NCBI RefSeq assembly: GCF_001553785.1
Contig: NZ_LOJP01000001.1
Coordinates: forward strand, 1,615,847 to 1,650,004
Direction: 5' to 3'
Length of the DNA stretch: 34,158 nt
Origin: Actinoplanes sp. TFC3
GTDB lineage: Bacteria; Actinomycetota; Actinomycetes; Mycobacteriales; Micromonosporaceae
Made by a program: the position numbers and the translations under genes. The notes under the pieces were generated by a model that did no database searches, was not told where the DNA came from, and saw nothing but the letters and a program-made list of their open reading frames with translations. This document shows positions 16,854-25,793 of the stretch, piece by piece. How positions within the stretch are numbered: position 1 is the stretch's first letter; each line of letters starts with the position of its first letter.

Positions 16854-18254
16854 GTGACCTCCTCGCCCGGCGCCACCGCCGCTGCTCAGCGCCACCTCGA
16901 ACGGGCCGCCCGCCGCGCCCAGTCCGACGGGCGTATCCCGGCCCTGTCCGTGGCGCTGCACCGCGCCGACCGCGGGCTGTGGACGTTCACCCTCGGCGAC
17001 TCGGGCAACGCCGCGCACCCGCTGAGCGCGGACAGCCGCTTCCGCATCGGCTCGGTCACCAAGACGTTCACCGCCGTGCTGGTGATGCAGGCCCGCGACG
17101 AGGGCTTGCTGGACCTTGATGACCCGGTGTCCGCGCACCTGGACGTCCCGGCTCACGGCGACGCCACCCTCCGCCGGTTGCTGTCCCACACCTCCGGCTA
17201 CCAGCGCGAACCGTACGGCGATGTCTGGGACACCCTGGTGGCGCCCGGCGACCGGCAACTGCTCGACGATCTGGCCCGGGTGGAACGGGTGCTGCCCAGC
17301 AACCGCCGCTACCACTACTCGAACCTGGCCGTGGCCGTGCTCGGCCAGCTCGTCGCCCACCTGCGCGGCGGTAGCTGGGCGTCGGTGCTGCACGAACAGA
17401 TCCTCGAACCCCTCGGGCTCAAGTCCACCACCCTGGAACCCACCGAAGCGGCAGCGGTCGGTTATCTGGTCGACGCGTACTCCGACGCCGCCCGCCCCGA
17501 ACCCCAGCTCAACCTGGGCGGCGCGGGACCGGCCGCGCAACTCTGGAGCACCGCCGCCGACATGGCCCGCTGGGCGGCCTTCCTGACCAGCCCGGAGATC
17601 ATCGACCCGAACGCGCTGATCCTGTCCCCGGCCACCCTCGACGAGATGCGCTGGCCGCTGACCACCACCGACGAGGCAAACTGGGCCGGCGGTTTCGGCC
17701 TCGGGCTGATCCTGGAACCCCAGGGCAAACGCACCATGCACATAGGCCACGACGGCGCCATGCCCGGCTTCCTGTCCGGCGTCTACGGCCGCCGCGGCGG
17801 TGAGGGCAACCCCGGCGCGCTGGGCGCGGCGGTCCTCGGCTCCTCCGGCACCGCCGTTGAGATCATCGACCTGGTCCACGAGCTGCTGCGCATCGCCGTC
17901 GAGGAGGACCCGGCGGACATCCACCCCTGGAAACCGGGAGCCGCGGCACCGGCCGCGTACCGGTCAATCCTGGGACCGTGGTGGGGAGAAGGCTTCCAGC
18001 ACATCTTCTCCTGGCACGACGGCACCCTCCAGGCCCGAGCCGCCGACGCAGCAGCCGACCGCCCACCCTCGATCTTTCGCCCCACGACCGACAACCCGGA
18101 TATCTTGCGTACGGTCTCGGGACGCGAGGCGGGCGAACTCCTACGCCTGACCCGAGACGAGAACGGGGTGGTGGTCCGGATGCACTGGGCGACCTACCGG
18201 TTCACCCGTACGCAGGAGACCTTCGACGGCATCCCCGTCAGCGAAGGTCCCTGA
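16854..18254 (+). CDS. Serine hydrolase of the beta-lactamase class C / penicillin-binding protein family
   Basis: The GTG at 16854 gives a 466-residue protein; the frame is open far upstream but that part lies on top of the SDR gene. The catalytic motifs are SVTK (Ser67, Lys70), YSN (155-157) and HDG (299-301, in GHDGAMPGF). After about residue 365 there is an extra C-terminal domain of the lipocalin-like kind often fused to such esterases (inference). No signal peptide or transmembrane segment is seen, so a cytoplasmic esterase or peptidase is more likely than an antibiotic-resistance enzyme. The short 23-base divergent gap suggests a leaderless message. Confidence 0.9.
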   Translation: MTSSPGATAAAQRHLERAARRAQSDGRIPALSVALHRADRGLWTFTLGDSGNAAHPLSADSRFRIGSVTKTFTAVLVMQARDEGLLDLDDPVSAHLDVPAHGDATLRRLLSHTSGYQREPYGDVWDTLVAPGDRQLLDDLARVERVLPSNRRYHYSNLAVAVLGQLVAHLRGGSWASVLHEQILEPLGLKSTTLEPTEAAAVGYLVDAYSDAARPEPQLNLGGAGPAAQLWSTAADMARWAAFLTSPEIIDPNALILSPATLDEMRWPLTTTDEANWAGGFGLGLILEPQGKRTMHIGHDGAMPGFLSGVYGRRGGEGNPGALGAAVLGSSGTAVEIIDLVHELLRIAVEEDPADIHPWKPGAAAPAAYRSILGPWWGEGFQHIFSWHDGTLQARAADAAADRPPSIFRPTTDNPDILRTVSGREAGELLRLTRDENGVVVRMHWATYRFTRTQETFDGIPVSEGP

Positions 18255-18318
18255 CGCGCGTCCAGGAGGAGTTGCGGCGTGCCGCCGAGGAACCCTGTGG
18301 GCTGACGTGAGCGGGATG

Positions 18319-18333
18319 ACCCCGGATCGGGGT
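18319..18333. terminator. Short hairpin downstream of the serine hydrolase gene
   Basis: ACCCCG-GAT-CGGGGT is a perfect 6-bp stem with a three-base loop, 65 bases after the hydrolase stop and about 100 bases before phoH. It could be a weak terminator or an operator of the phoH operon. A TACGAT hexamer at 18368-18373 could be a -10 element but has no matching -35. Confidence 0.3.
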
Positions 18334-18436
18334 GGTAATGGCCTCGGCGACGCTGTGCCCGAGCGGATACGATGGCACGATCCGACTGCGGGAACGAGTA
18401 CAGAGAGCAGGTGGCGTAGGCCGTACGGCCGCCCCT

Positions 18437-19492
18437 ATGACCGGCACCGACCACAGCAGCGCTGCCGCTCGGGTCCAGACCAAGATCTCGGTCGCCGATC
18501 CGAAGATCATGGTGAACCTGCTCGGACCCAAGGACGAGATTCTGCGGCTCGTCGAACGGACCCTCGCGAGCGATGTCCACGTGCGCGGCAACGAGATCAC
18601 CATCACCGGCGCCCCCGCTGACAACGCGACGGCCGAGCGGCTTTTCTCCGAGCTCATCGAGCTTATCGAGAAGGGCGAGACCCTGACCACCGATGCGGTC
18701 CGGCGCACCGCCGCCATGCTTGAGGCCGGCACCGCCGAGCGGCCCGCCGAGGTGCTCACCCTCAACATTCTCTCCCGGCGCGGGCGCACCATCCGCCCCA
18801 AGACGCTGGGCCAGAAGCGCTATGTCGACGCCATCGACGAGAACACGATCGTGTTCGGCATCGGCCCCGCCGGCACCGGCAAGACCTATCTCGCCATGGC
18901 CAAGGCCGTGCAGGCCCTGCAGGCCAAGCAGATCAACCGGATCATCCTGACCCGTCCGGCCGTCGAGGCCGGCGAGCGGCTCGGCTTCCTGCCCGGCACG
19001 CTCAACGAGAAGATCGACCCGTACCTGCGCCCACTGTACGACGCCCTGCACGACATGCTCGACCCCGAGACGATCCCCCGGCTCATGCAGGCGGGCACCA
19101 TCGAAGTGGCGCCCCTGGCATATATGCGTGGCCGGACGCTCAACGATGCATTTATCATCCTGGACGAAGCCCAGAACACCACTCCCGAGCAGATGAAGAT
19201 GTTCCTGACCCGGCTCGGGTTCGGGGCCAAGATCGTGGTGACCGGTGACGTCACCCAGGTCGACCTGCCCGGTGGGACCACGAGTGGGCTGCGCATCGTG
19301 CGGGAGATCCTGCGCGACGTCGAGGATGTGCATTTCGCCGAGCTGTCGTCGTCCGACGTGGTCCGGCACCGGCTGGTCGCCGAGATCGTTGACGCCTATG
19401 CGCGCTACGACTCCGAGCAGGAGCAAGCCGGTCAAGGGGTGCACGCGGTGCCGGGCCGGGCCGCGGGTGGCCGCCCCAACCGCCGGCGCTGA
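18437..19492 (+). CDS. PhoH-family ATPase
   Basis: A PhoH-like P-loop ATPase of 351 residues, linked in bacteria to RNA metabolism with YbeY. An N-terminal KH-like region (about 12-75, with HVRGNEITITG) precedes the ATPase. Walker A is GPAGTGKT near residue 147 and Walker B is FIILDEAQN near 238. The C-terminus is a low-complexity Gly/Arg tail. I placed the start at the ATG at 18437 because it leads directly into the family N-terminus; the frame is open back to 18332. No Shine-Dalgarno is visible there. It heads the block phoH-ybeY-corC-cdd-era, one of the most conserved gene orders in actinomycetes. Confidence 0.93.
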   Translation: MTGTDHSSAAARVQTKISVADPKIMVNLLGPKDEILRLVERTLASDVHVRGNEITITGAPADNATAERLFSELIELIEKGETLTTDAVRRTAAMLEAGTAERPAEVLTLNILSRRGRTIRPKTLGQKRYVDAIDENTIVFGIGPAGTGKTYLAMAKAVQALQAKQINRIILTRPAVEAGERLGFLPGTLNEKIDPYLRPLYDALHDMLDPETIPRLMQAGTIEVAPLAYMRGRTLNDAFIILDEAQNTTPEQMKMFLTRLGFGAKIVVTGDVTQVDLPGGTTSGLRIVREILRDVEDVHFAELSSSDVVRHRLVAEIVDAYARYDSEQEQAGQGVHAVPGRAAGGRPNRRR

Positions 19493-19539
19493 GTTCCGGC
19501 TGCTCATCCATTCATCTCAGATAGGGGTAGAGGCACCAC

Positions 19540-20013
19540 ATGTCCATCGAGATCGCCAACGAGTCGGGAGTCGAGGTCGACACCGACGCGATTCTCGCGG
19601 TGGCCCGGCATGCCCTCGAGGAGATGGGGGTCAACCCGCTCGCCGAGCTGTCGATCCTGCTCGTCGACATCGACTACATGGCCGAGCTGAACCACCGGTG
19701 GATGGGCAGCGACGGGCCCACCGACGTGCTCGCCTTCCCGATGGACGAGGGCAGCGTCGACCACGGCCCCGGTGAGGCCGGTACGGGTGAGCCGGCCCTG
19801 CTCGGCGACATCGTGCTCGCCCCGGAGGTGGCGGCCAAGCAAGCGGTCGCGGCCAACCACACGGCGGCTGACGAGCTGCACCTGCTCACCGTACACGGTG
19901 TGCTGCACCTGCTCGGCTACGACCATGCCGAGCCGGATGAGGAGCGTGAGATGTTCGCTCTGCAGGCCCGGCTGCTGCAGAGCTGGCGTTCCGGGCGGCG
20001 GACCGGCGGCTGA
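19540..20013 (+). CDS. ybeY: Endoribonuclease YbeY (rRNA maturation factor)
   Basis: Single-strand-specific, metal-dependent endoribonuclease involved in 16S rRNA 3' maturation and 70S quality control. The 157-residue length is normal. The zinc-binding H-x3-H-x5-H motif [11 protein letters not shown] places ligands at His119, His123 and His129. The conserved TDVLAFP is at 61-67 and LLGDIVLA at about 87-94. The ATG at 19540 has an AGAGG ribosome binding site. It follows phoH by 47 bases and precedes the corC-like gene by five. Confidence 0.96.
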   Translation: MSIEIANESGVEVDTDAILAVARHALEEMGVNPLAELSILLVDIDYMAELNHRWMGSDGPTDVLAFPMDEGSVDHGPGEAGTGEPALLGDIVLAPEVAAKQAVAANHTAADELHLLTVHGVLHLLGYDHAEPDEEREMFALQARLLQSWRSGRRTGG

Positions 20014-20018
20014 GACCC

Positions 20019-21398
20019 ATGGACCCGTCCTCAGCGACAACGATCCTGGCCGGGGAAGCGGCCGCCGGGTTGCCCGATCTGCAGCTGATCGTCTACGCGA
20101 TCGTGCTGGTGTTCCTGGCCGGTCTGGCCTCGATGACTGATGCGGCGCTGGCCACCGTCTCGCCCGCGCGGGCCGCCGAGATGGCGCGCGAGGGTCAGCG
20201 GGGTGCGGCGGCGCTGGCCGCGGTGGCCGGGGACGTGGTCCGGCACCTCAACCTGCTCCTGCTGTTGCGGCTGCTGTGCGAGCTGACGGCGACCACGCTG
20301 GTGGCGCTCGTGGCCGTGGACAGCTGGGGCGTCGGGTGGCGGTCCGCGCTGGTCACCGCGGGCGCGATGACGCTGGTCAGCTTTGTGGTGGTCGGCGTGG
20401 CTCCGCGCACGGTGGGGCGCCAGCATGCGTATGCGGTGGGCAAGGCGACTGCTCCGCTCGTACGGTGGATCGGCAGGGTCTTCAATCCGTTGGCTTCGCT
20501 GTTGATCCTCATCGGTAATGCGGTGACGCCCGGTAAGGGGTTCCCCGAGGGTCCGTTCGGTAGTCAGGTCGAGCTGCGCGAGCTGGTTGACCTGGCCGAG
20601 CAGCGCGGGGTGGTGGAGCACGGCGAGCGCGAGATGATCCACTCGGTGTTCGCGCTGGGTGACACGATCGCGCGCGAGGTGATGGTGCCGCGCACCGAGA
20701 TGGTGTGGATCGAGGCGCCGAAGACGCTGCAGCAGGCGTTGTTCCTGTTCCTGCGCTCGGGTTTCTCACGCATCCCGGTGATCGGCGAGAGCGTCGATGA
20801 CGTGCTGGGCGTGCTGTATCTCAAGGACGTGGTCCGCCGCACGCAGAACGGTGACCCGGCGGCCCCGGCCGAGGCGGTGGCCGAGCTGATGCGCTCGGCG
20901 ACGTTCGTGCCCGAGTCCAAGCCGGTTGACGACCTGCTGTCGGAGATGCAGGCGGCCCGCACCCACCTGGTGATCGTGGTTGACGAGTACGGTGGCACGG
21001 CCGGGCTGGTCACCATCGAGGACATCCTCGAGGAGATCGTCGGCGAGATCACCGACGAGTACGACGTGGAGCGCCCGCCCGTGGACCACCTCGACGACGG
21101 CGCGGTGCGGGTGACCGCCCGGCTGCCGATCGAGGACCTGGGTGAGATCTTCGGCGTCGAGCTGCCCGCCGACGAGGTGGAAACCGTCGGTGGCCTGCTC
21201 GCCCAGACGCTGGGCCGGGTGCCGATCCCGGGTGCGACGGTCGACGTGGGCGGGCTGCACCTGATCGCGGAGGGCACCACCGGCCGCCGCAACCGGATCG
21301 ATTCGGTGCTGGTGCGCCGGGTCGAGCCGCCATCGCCGGAATCCGACGGCGACGAGGACCCCGAGAACGAGGAAAGTAGACAGCACGCCGATGCCTGA
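20019..21398 (+). CDS. CorC/HlyC-type membrane protein (DUF21 + CBS pair + CorC_HlyC domain)
   Basis: A 459-residue CNNM/CorC-family protein thought to take part in magnesium or cobalt export. The N-terminal DUF21-like region has hydrophobic segments at about residues 18-42, 78-100, 106-128 and 145-166. [11 protein letters not shown] opens the first CBS domain near 222, and [20 protein letters not shown] begins the second. [25 protein letters not shown] is split across about 316-340 and leads to the CorC_HlyC domain. The acidic tail is about 25 residues. The gene starts five bases after ybeY and overlaps the next gene by eight bases, so it is co-transcribed. Confidence 0.92.
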   Translation: MDPSSATTILAGEAAAGLPDLQLIVYAIVLVFLAGLASMTDAALATVSPARAAEMAREGQRGAAALAAVAGDVVRHLNLLLLLRLLCELTATTLVALVAVDSWGVGWRSALVTAGAMTLVSFVVVGVAPRTVGRQHAYAVGKATAPLVRWIGRVFNPLASLLILIGNAVTPGKGFPEGPFGSQVELRELVDLAEQRGVVEHGEREMIHSVFALGDTIAREVMVPRTEMVWIEAPKTLQQALFLFLRSGFSRIPVIGESVDDVLGVLYLKDVVRRTQNGDPAAPAEAVAELMRSATFVPESKPVDDLLSEMQAARTHLVIVVDEYGGTAGLVTIEDILEEIVGEITDEYDVERPPVDHLDDGAVRVTARLPIEDLGEIFGVELPADEVETVGGLLAQTLGRVPIPGATVDVGGLHLIAEGTTGRRNRIDSVLVRRVEPPSPESDGDEDPENEESRQHADA

Positions 21399-21753
21399 GC
21401 AGACCATTCCCGCCGGGACCGACCTCAGCGCCGAGGATGCGAAGCTGGTCACGCTCGCTCGCGGCGCCCGCGCCCGGGTGGCGGCGGCCGAGGGAGCTTC
21501 GGTACGAGACCAGGACGGCCGTACGTACGCGGCGGCAACGGTGTCCCTGCCCAGCCTGCAGGTGACCGCGTTGCAACTCGCGGTGGCGTCGGCGGTGGCC
21601 GCGGGCGCGAAGTCGCTGGAGGCCGCGGCGGTGGTGACCGAGGCGGACACGCTGGACGCTTCGGGTCAGGCCGCGGTGCGCGATCTCGGCGCCGAAGCCC
21701 CCATTCACGTGGCGGCTCCGGACGGATCGCTGCTGGGCACGGTGACCCAGTGA
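21391..21753 (+). CDS. Cytidine-deaminase-like protein lacking the catalytic zinc site
   Basis: The 120-residue protein aligns in overall pattern with short tetrameric cytidine deaminases: an N-terminal [18 protein letters not shown] helix, [21 protein letters not shown], and [12 protein letters not shown]. The active enzyme needs a C/H-A-E motif and P-C-x2-C. Here the corresponding positions read TALQ and SGQAAVRD, and the protein contains no cysteine at all. It therefore cannot bind zinc in the usual way and is probably a non-catalytic relative. Its place between corC and era, overlapping both (eight and four bases), suggests a structural or regulatory role tied to Era or ribosome assembly (inference). 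Confidence 0.85.
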   Translation: MPEQTIPAGTDLSAEDAKLVTLARGARARVAAAEGASVRDQDGRTYAAATVSLPSLQVTALQLAVASAVAAGAKSLEAAAVVTEADTLDASGQAAVRDLGAEAPIHVAAPDGSLLGTVTQ

Positions 21754-23096
21754 CGGACGAGGAACGCAAGCGGCCCGCGCGCGGTGAGAAGAGCAAGCCG
21801 GGCGCGGCGGGCTGGACCGGTGCGGTCAACATGCGCGGCGAACCGGTTGCCAAGCACAGCCGCACCTGGAAGAGCGCACCTCCCGTGGCCGGCGGCGGAC
21901 GCAGCAGCCGCACCACAGACAGCGCCCCCACCGAGGGCGGCCGCAGCGGCTCCGCGCGCCAACGTCCTAGCGAGCGTGGAGCGGCGCGCGGCGGTCAGCA
22001 GCCCGGCAGCGACCGCCAGCTGACCCCCGGCGAACGCAACGCCCAGCGCCGCCAGGAACGCCAGGCGGCCAAGCGGAGTGGCACCCAGGAAGAAAAGCGC
22101 GGCGGAGACAAGCGCCGTACGTCCAAAGCTCCGGCTCGCCGCGAGCCGCGTCCGGCCACGACCTCCGAGCCTGGCCGGCACCGCCACAAGGCGGCCACCG
22201 CGCGTCCGGCGAGCAATGACACGTACCGCGCCGGTTTTGCGTGCTTTGTCGGCAGGCCGAACGCGGGGAAGTCGACGCTGACCAACGCGATCGTCGGGCA
22301 GAAGATCGCGATCACCTCGAACAAGCCGCAGACCACCCGGCACGTCATCCGCGGGGTCCTGCACCGCGACGACGCCCAGCTCGTGCTCGTGGACACCCCT
22401 GGTCTGCACCGGCCGCGCACCTTGCTGGGGGAGCGGCTCAACGACCTGGTCCGCGAGACGTGGAGCGAGGTCGACGTCATCGGGGTGTGCTTCCCGGCCG
22501 ATGAGCCGGTGGGCGCCGGGGACCGGTTCATCTCCACCGAGATCGCCGAGCTGAAGGCCACCGTGATTGCCGTGGTCACCAAGGTCGACCTGGTGAGCCC
22601 GGCGGTGCTGGCCGAGCGGTTGCTGGCGGTCAGCCGGCTGTACGACTTCGCCGAGGTGGTGCCGGTCAGCGCCGTTTCCGGACATCAGGTGGACACGCTG
22701 GTCGACGTGCTGATCCAGCATCTACCCGAATCGCCCCCCTTGTACCCCGACGATGTGTTGACCGAGGAGCCCGAGCAGATCCTGATCGGCGAGCTCATCC
22801 GGGAAGCGGCACTTGAGGGCGTACGCGATGAATTGCCGCATTCAATTGCTGTTGTTGTGGAGGAAATGCTCGTGGAGGGCAACCTCACCAAAATCTACGC
22901 GAATGTGTATGTCGAGCGGGACAGCCAGAAGTCGATCGTGATCGGCACGCAGGGCTCGCGCCTCAAGGAAGTGGGCACCAAGTCGCGCGCCGAAATCGAG
23001 GCTCTGCTCGGTCGCAAGATCTACCTCGATCTGCACGTGCGGGTGGCAAAGGAATGGCAGCGCGACCCCAAGCAGCTACGCAAGCTGGGCTTTTAG
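21750..23096 (+). CDS. era: GTPase Era with a long basic N-terminal extension
   Basis: Era binds the 3' end of 16S rRNA and helps 30S assembly. The GTPase motifs are G1 GRPNAGKS at 168-175, G3 DTPG at 215-218 and G4 TKVD at 277-280. The C-terminal KH domain covers about 360-448, with VIGTQGSRLKEVG as the RNA-binding loop. Typical Era is about 300 residues; this one is 448. The first ~155 residues are rich in Arg, Lys, Gly, Ser and Gln and look disordered. No ATG, GTG or TTG occurs in frame between about codon 46 and the G1 motif, so most of the extension must be translated. The start GTG at 21750 overlaps the upstream stop by four bases. Confidence 0.95.
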   Translation: MTDEERKRPARGEKSKPGAAGWTGAVNMRGEPVAKHSRTWKSAPPVAGGGRSSRTTDSAPTEGGRSGSARQRPSERGAARGGQQPGSDRQLTPGERNAQRRQERQAAKRSGTQEEKRGGDKRRTSKAPARREPRPATTSEPGRHRHKAATARPASNDTYRAGFACFVGRPNAGKSTLTNAIVGQKIAITSNKPQTTRHVIRGVLHRDDAQLVLVDTPGLHRPRTLLGERLNDLVRETWSEVDVIGVCFPADEPVGAGDRFISTEIAELKATVIAVVTKVDLVSPAVLAERLLAVSRLYDFAEVVPVSAVSGHQVDTLVDVLIQHLPESPPLYPDDVLTEEPEQILIGELIREAALEGVRDELPHSIAVVVEEMLVEGNLTKIYANVYVERDSQKSIVIGTQGSRLKEVGTKSRAEIEALLGRKIYLDLHVRVAKEWQRDPKQLRKLGF

Positions 23097-23148
23097 AAGG
23101 GGTTCACACGGTGCTTGCCGCCCAGCGCACCGGTCTCCCCGGCCGCCG

Positions 23149-23940
23149 TCACAGCGAGCCGACCGTGACGTTGCCGCTGCGGGTGCTCACGTCGATGGTG
23201 TTCGGCGCGCTGTCATCGTTGGTCAGGTCGCTCTCGACCTCGCCCGAGCCGGCGTCCTTGCGCAACTTGTAGGCCCCGGCCGGCACCATCAGGTCGACGT
23301 TGCCGCTGGTCACCTTGGCGGTCACCGAGGCCGGCTGGCGCAGCTTCAGGTTCACGTTGCCCGAGGTGGCCTCGACGCTGACCGCCTTGCCGCCGCTCAG
23401 CTCGTCGCCCTCGATGTTGCCCGAGGTCGTGTGCAGCCTGGTGACACCGCTCAGCGCGTGCACCTCGATGTTGCCCGAGGACGCCTCGGCCCGCACGTCG
23501 CCGGTGACGCGTTCCAGCCTGACGTCGCCGGAGGTGACCCGTACGTCGACGTAGGCCACATCGGTCAGGGTGAACTCGCCGGCGTGCAGTTCCCCGCGTA
23601 CCTGCACGCCGGTGGGGGCCTGGATCTCGTACGAGACCCGGCAGTTGCGCCCGCAGCTGGTGTTTAGGTTCAGGGTTGTCCCCGAGACCGAGTACGACTG
23701 TCCGGGATCGTCACCGCCGGAGCGCACGATCCGCCGGATGCGCGTCTCGCTGACCGCCGCCGTGGTGACCGCGACGTCGCCGCTGCTGCCGGTCACCATG
23801 ATGTCGGTGACCTTCACCTTCTCGGTGTCGTCGTAGGTCAGCTTGGCGCCGAAACCTCGCTCGCACCCGGTGAGCGCGGTCGCGGTCACGGCGGCGATGA
23901 GGGCGACGGCACCGGTGCGCCGGATCAGTCTCGACTTCAT
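23149..23940 (-). CDS. DUF4097-type lipoprotein with repeated SGNV/SGDV strands
   Basis: A 263-residue protein with a lipoprotein signal (basic start, hydrophobic run, lipobox LTGC with Cys26). The body contains repeated strand-turn units such as TSGDVRLE, SSGNIEVH, TSGNIEGD, TSGNVNLK, TSGNVDLM and RSGNVTVG, typical of DUF4097/DUF4098 putative adhesin proteins with a beta-helix-like fold. Two cysteines in TSCGRNCRV could pair. Function is unknown; these proteins sit on the cell surface. It is encoded on the opposite strand inside the era-recO-uppS block, with its tail 52 bases from the end of era. Confidence 0.88.
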   Translation of the reverse strand: MKSRLIRRTGAVALIAAVTATALTGCERGFGAKLTYDDTEKVKVTDIMVTGSSGDVAVTTAAVSETRIRRIVRSGGDDPGQSYSVSGTTLNLNTSCGRNCRVSYEIQAPTGVQVRGELHAGEFTLTDVAYVDVRVTSGDVRLERVTGDVRAEASSGNIEVHALSGVTRLHTTSGNIEGDELSGGKAVSVEATSGNVNLKLRQPASVTAKVTSGNVDLMVPAGAYKLRKDAGSGEVESDLTNDDSAPNTIDVSTRSGNVTVGSL

Positions 23941-24045
23941 GAGGCAACGCTATGAGCCGGGGCCAAGCCGGGCCATCGGTCCTCCCACTGAGAACACCCT
24001 GATATCCGCCTCAGGGTCTCGTCGGTTCCTGTCGTACCGGCCAGG

Positions 24046-24051
24046 CAGAAT
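24046..24051 (+). promoter_or_regulatory. Possible -10 element for recO
   Basis: CAGAAT ends six bases before the recO GTG at 24058. No ribosome binding site is present between them, so a leaderless transcript is likely. A separate promoter is needed here because the DUF4097 gene breaks the operon upstream. Confidence 0.35.
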
Positions 24052-24057
24052 GGTCGG

Positions 24058-24831
24058 GTGCACGCCGGATACCGACGCCAGCTCTACCGCGACGACGCGG
24101 TGGTGCTGCGTGTGCAGAAGCTGGGCGAAAGCGACCGGATCATCACGCTGCTGACCCGCCGGCATGGCCGGTTGCGGGCGGTGGCGCGGGGGGTGCGGCG
24201 CACCACCTCGCGTTTCGGGGCCCGGTTGGAGCCGTTCGGCCACATCGACCTGCAGCTCGCCGGTTCCCCTGAGGGGGTGGGCAGCAACCTGCACTCGATC
24301 AGCCAGGTCGAGGGGGTCGCGCTCTACGGCAAGAAGTTCCTGGCGGACTACCCGCGCTACACCGCCGCGAGCGCCATCGCCGAGACAGCCGAGCGGCTGA
24401 CCCCGGTCGAGCGGGAGCCGTCGCTGCGGCTGTTCCAGCTCACCCTGGGCGCGCTCAAGGCGCTGGCGGTGGGTGAACACTCGACGAGCCTGGTCCTCGA
24501 CGCCTACCTGCTGCGCGGGATGGCCTCGGCGGGCTGGGCGCCGGCGATCACCGAGTGTGCGGTGTGTGGGACGCCCGGTCCGCACGGCGCGTTCTCGGTG
24601 CCGGCCGGCGGCTCGGTGTGCATGGACTGCCGCCCGCCGGGTGCGGCCCATCCGGCGCCCGCGACGCTCGCGCTGATGGCGGCGCTGACGAGCGGTAACT
24701 GGCAGTTGGCGGACAGCACCGAGCCTTCCGTACGGCGGGAGTGCAGCGGCCTGGTCGCCGCCCACCTGCAGTGGCACATGGAGCGCAACCTGCGCGCCCT
24801 TCCCCTTGTTGACCGACGGGAGTCCCAGTGA
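24058..24831 (+). CDS. recO: DNA repair protein RecO
   Basis: RecO works with RecF and RecR to load RecA on gapped DNA and to anneal strands. The 257-residue length is normal. The N-terminal OB-fold begins with YRDDAVVLRVQKLGESDRIITLLT (split here at about 10-33) and continues through RAVARGVRRTTSRFGARLEPF. A four-cysteine zinc site is formed by Cys167, Cys170, Cys188 and Cys191. The start is a GTG at 24058 without a Shine-Dalgarno. The stop overlaps the uppS start by four bases (GTGA), so the two are coupled. Confidence 0.95.
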   Translation: MHAGYRRQLYRDDAVVLRVQKLGESDRIITLLTRRHGRLRAVARGVRRTTSRFGARLEPFGHIDLQLAGSPEGVGSNLHSISQVEGVALYGKKFLADYPRYTAASAIAETAERLTPVEREPSLRLFQLTLGALKALAVGEHSTSLVLDAYLLRGMASAGWAPAITECAVCGTPGPHGAFSVPAGGSVCMDCRPPGAAHPAPATLALMAALTSGNWQLADSTEPSVRRECSGLVAAHLQWHMERNLRALPLVDRRESQ

Positions 24832-25607
24832 CGCGTCCGCCCACCCCGCACATCTCCGGGGCCACGCCGCCCAGCCTGCCCAAGGACGCGCTGCCCAAGC
24901 ATGTGGCGATCGTGATGGACGGCAACGGCCGGTGGGCCAAGGAGCGCGGCCTGTCCCGGACCAAGGGTCACGAGCAAGGCGAGCACTCGCTGTTCGACAC
25001 CATCGAAGGCGCGCTGGAGCTGGGCATTCCCTACCTGTCGGCGTACGCCTTCTCCACCGAGAACTGGAAGCGCTCGCCGGAGGAGGTCCGGTTCCTGATG
25101 GGCTTCAACCGCGACGTCATCCACCGCCGCCGTGACGAGCTGACCGATCTAGGGGTACGGGTGGTCTGGTCCGGTCGCGCCGGCCGGCTCTGGAAGAGCG
25201 TCATCTCCGAGTTGCAGTCCGCCGAGGCGCAGTCGCAGCACAACACGAAGCTGACCCTGCAGTTCTGCGTCAACTACGGCGGGCAGGCCGAGATCGCCGA
25301 TGCCACCGCCGCCATCGCCCGCGACGTAGCCGCCGGCAAACTGAAACCCGACAAGATCAACGAGAAGACCATCCGGCGCTACCTCTACCACCCCGAGATC
25401 CCGGACGTGGACATGTTCCTGCGCCCCTCCGGCGAGCAGCGCACCAGCAACTACCTGCTCTGGCAGTCCGCGTACGCCGAGCTGATCTTTCTCGACACCC
25501 TGTGGCCCGACTTCGACCGCCGCCACCTCTGGTACGCCTGCGAGCTCTACGCCCAACGCGACCGCCGCTTCGGAGGCGCCATCCCCAACCCCGTCGCGCC
25601 GGTGTGA
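24828..25607 (+). CDS. uppS: Isoprenyl transferase (cis-prenyltransferase, polyprenyl diphosphate synthase)
   Basis: Adds isopentenyl units in cis configuration to make the long-chain lipid carrier for peptidoglycan and other envelope polymers. The 259-residue length is normal. The catalytic aspartate is Asp31 in VMDGNGRWAKERG. FSTENWKRS is at about 65-73, and RPSGEQRTSNYLLWQSAY, which binds the second substrate diphosphate, is at about 199-216. The GTG at 24828 overlaps the recO stop by four bases. Product chain length cannot be read from the sequence. It closes the conserved block. Confidence 0.95.
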   Translation: MTRPPTPHISGATPPSLPKDALPKHVAIVMDGNGRWAKERGLSRTKGHEQGEHSLFDTIEGALELGIPYLSAYAFSTENWKRSPEEVRFLMGFNRDVIHRRRDELTDLGVRVVWSGRAGRLWKSVISELQSAEAQSQHNTKLTLQFCVNYGGQAEIADATAAIARDVAAGKLKPDKINEKTIRRYLYHPEIPDVDMFLRPSGEQRTSNYLLWQSAYAELIFLDTLWPDFDRRHLWYACELYAQRDRRFGGAIPNPVAPV

Positions 25608-25766
25608 GCCGCCGGCTGCACCTGGCCCGCCGCGGCGACGCCCAGCCTTGAGGGTTATAGGGCCTCGGCTCTGGTGCAGTTCGACGACGTGACACATTTA
25701 CCCGCATCGCTGCGTTGGGACTGGATTCATCGCTGATTTCACTGTGACGTAACCCACTCGTCGCTA

Positions 25767-25782
25767 TCGAACATACGTTCTA
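25767..25782. promoter_or_regulatory. LexA/SOS-box-like operator
   Basis: TCGAAC-ATAC-GTTCTA is a near-palindrome matching the actinobacterial SOS box (TCGAAC-N4-GTTCGA) at 11 of 12 fixed positions. It ends 11 bases before the ATG of the DUF222-HNH gene, a position that would block transcription when LexA is bound. Confidence 0.75.
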
Positions 25783-25793
25783 CAGTGGCCTCC

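Noticed and set aside
16854..18254. Beta-lactamase resistance gene
   Set aside because: The catalytic motifs match the broad serine hydrolase family, but there is no export signal and an extra C-terminal domain is present, so resistance is unlikely.
18194..19507. 437-codon open frame on the minus strand
   Set aside because: It is antisense to phoH, whose Walker motifs are intact.
23109..23132. CGGTGC/GCACCG stem as terminator after era
   Set aside because: Only six base pairs with a 12-base loop and no supporting feature; too weak to list.
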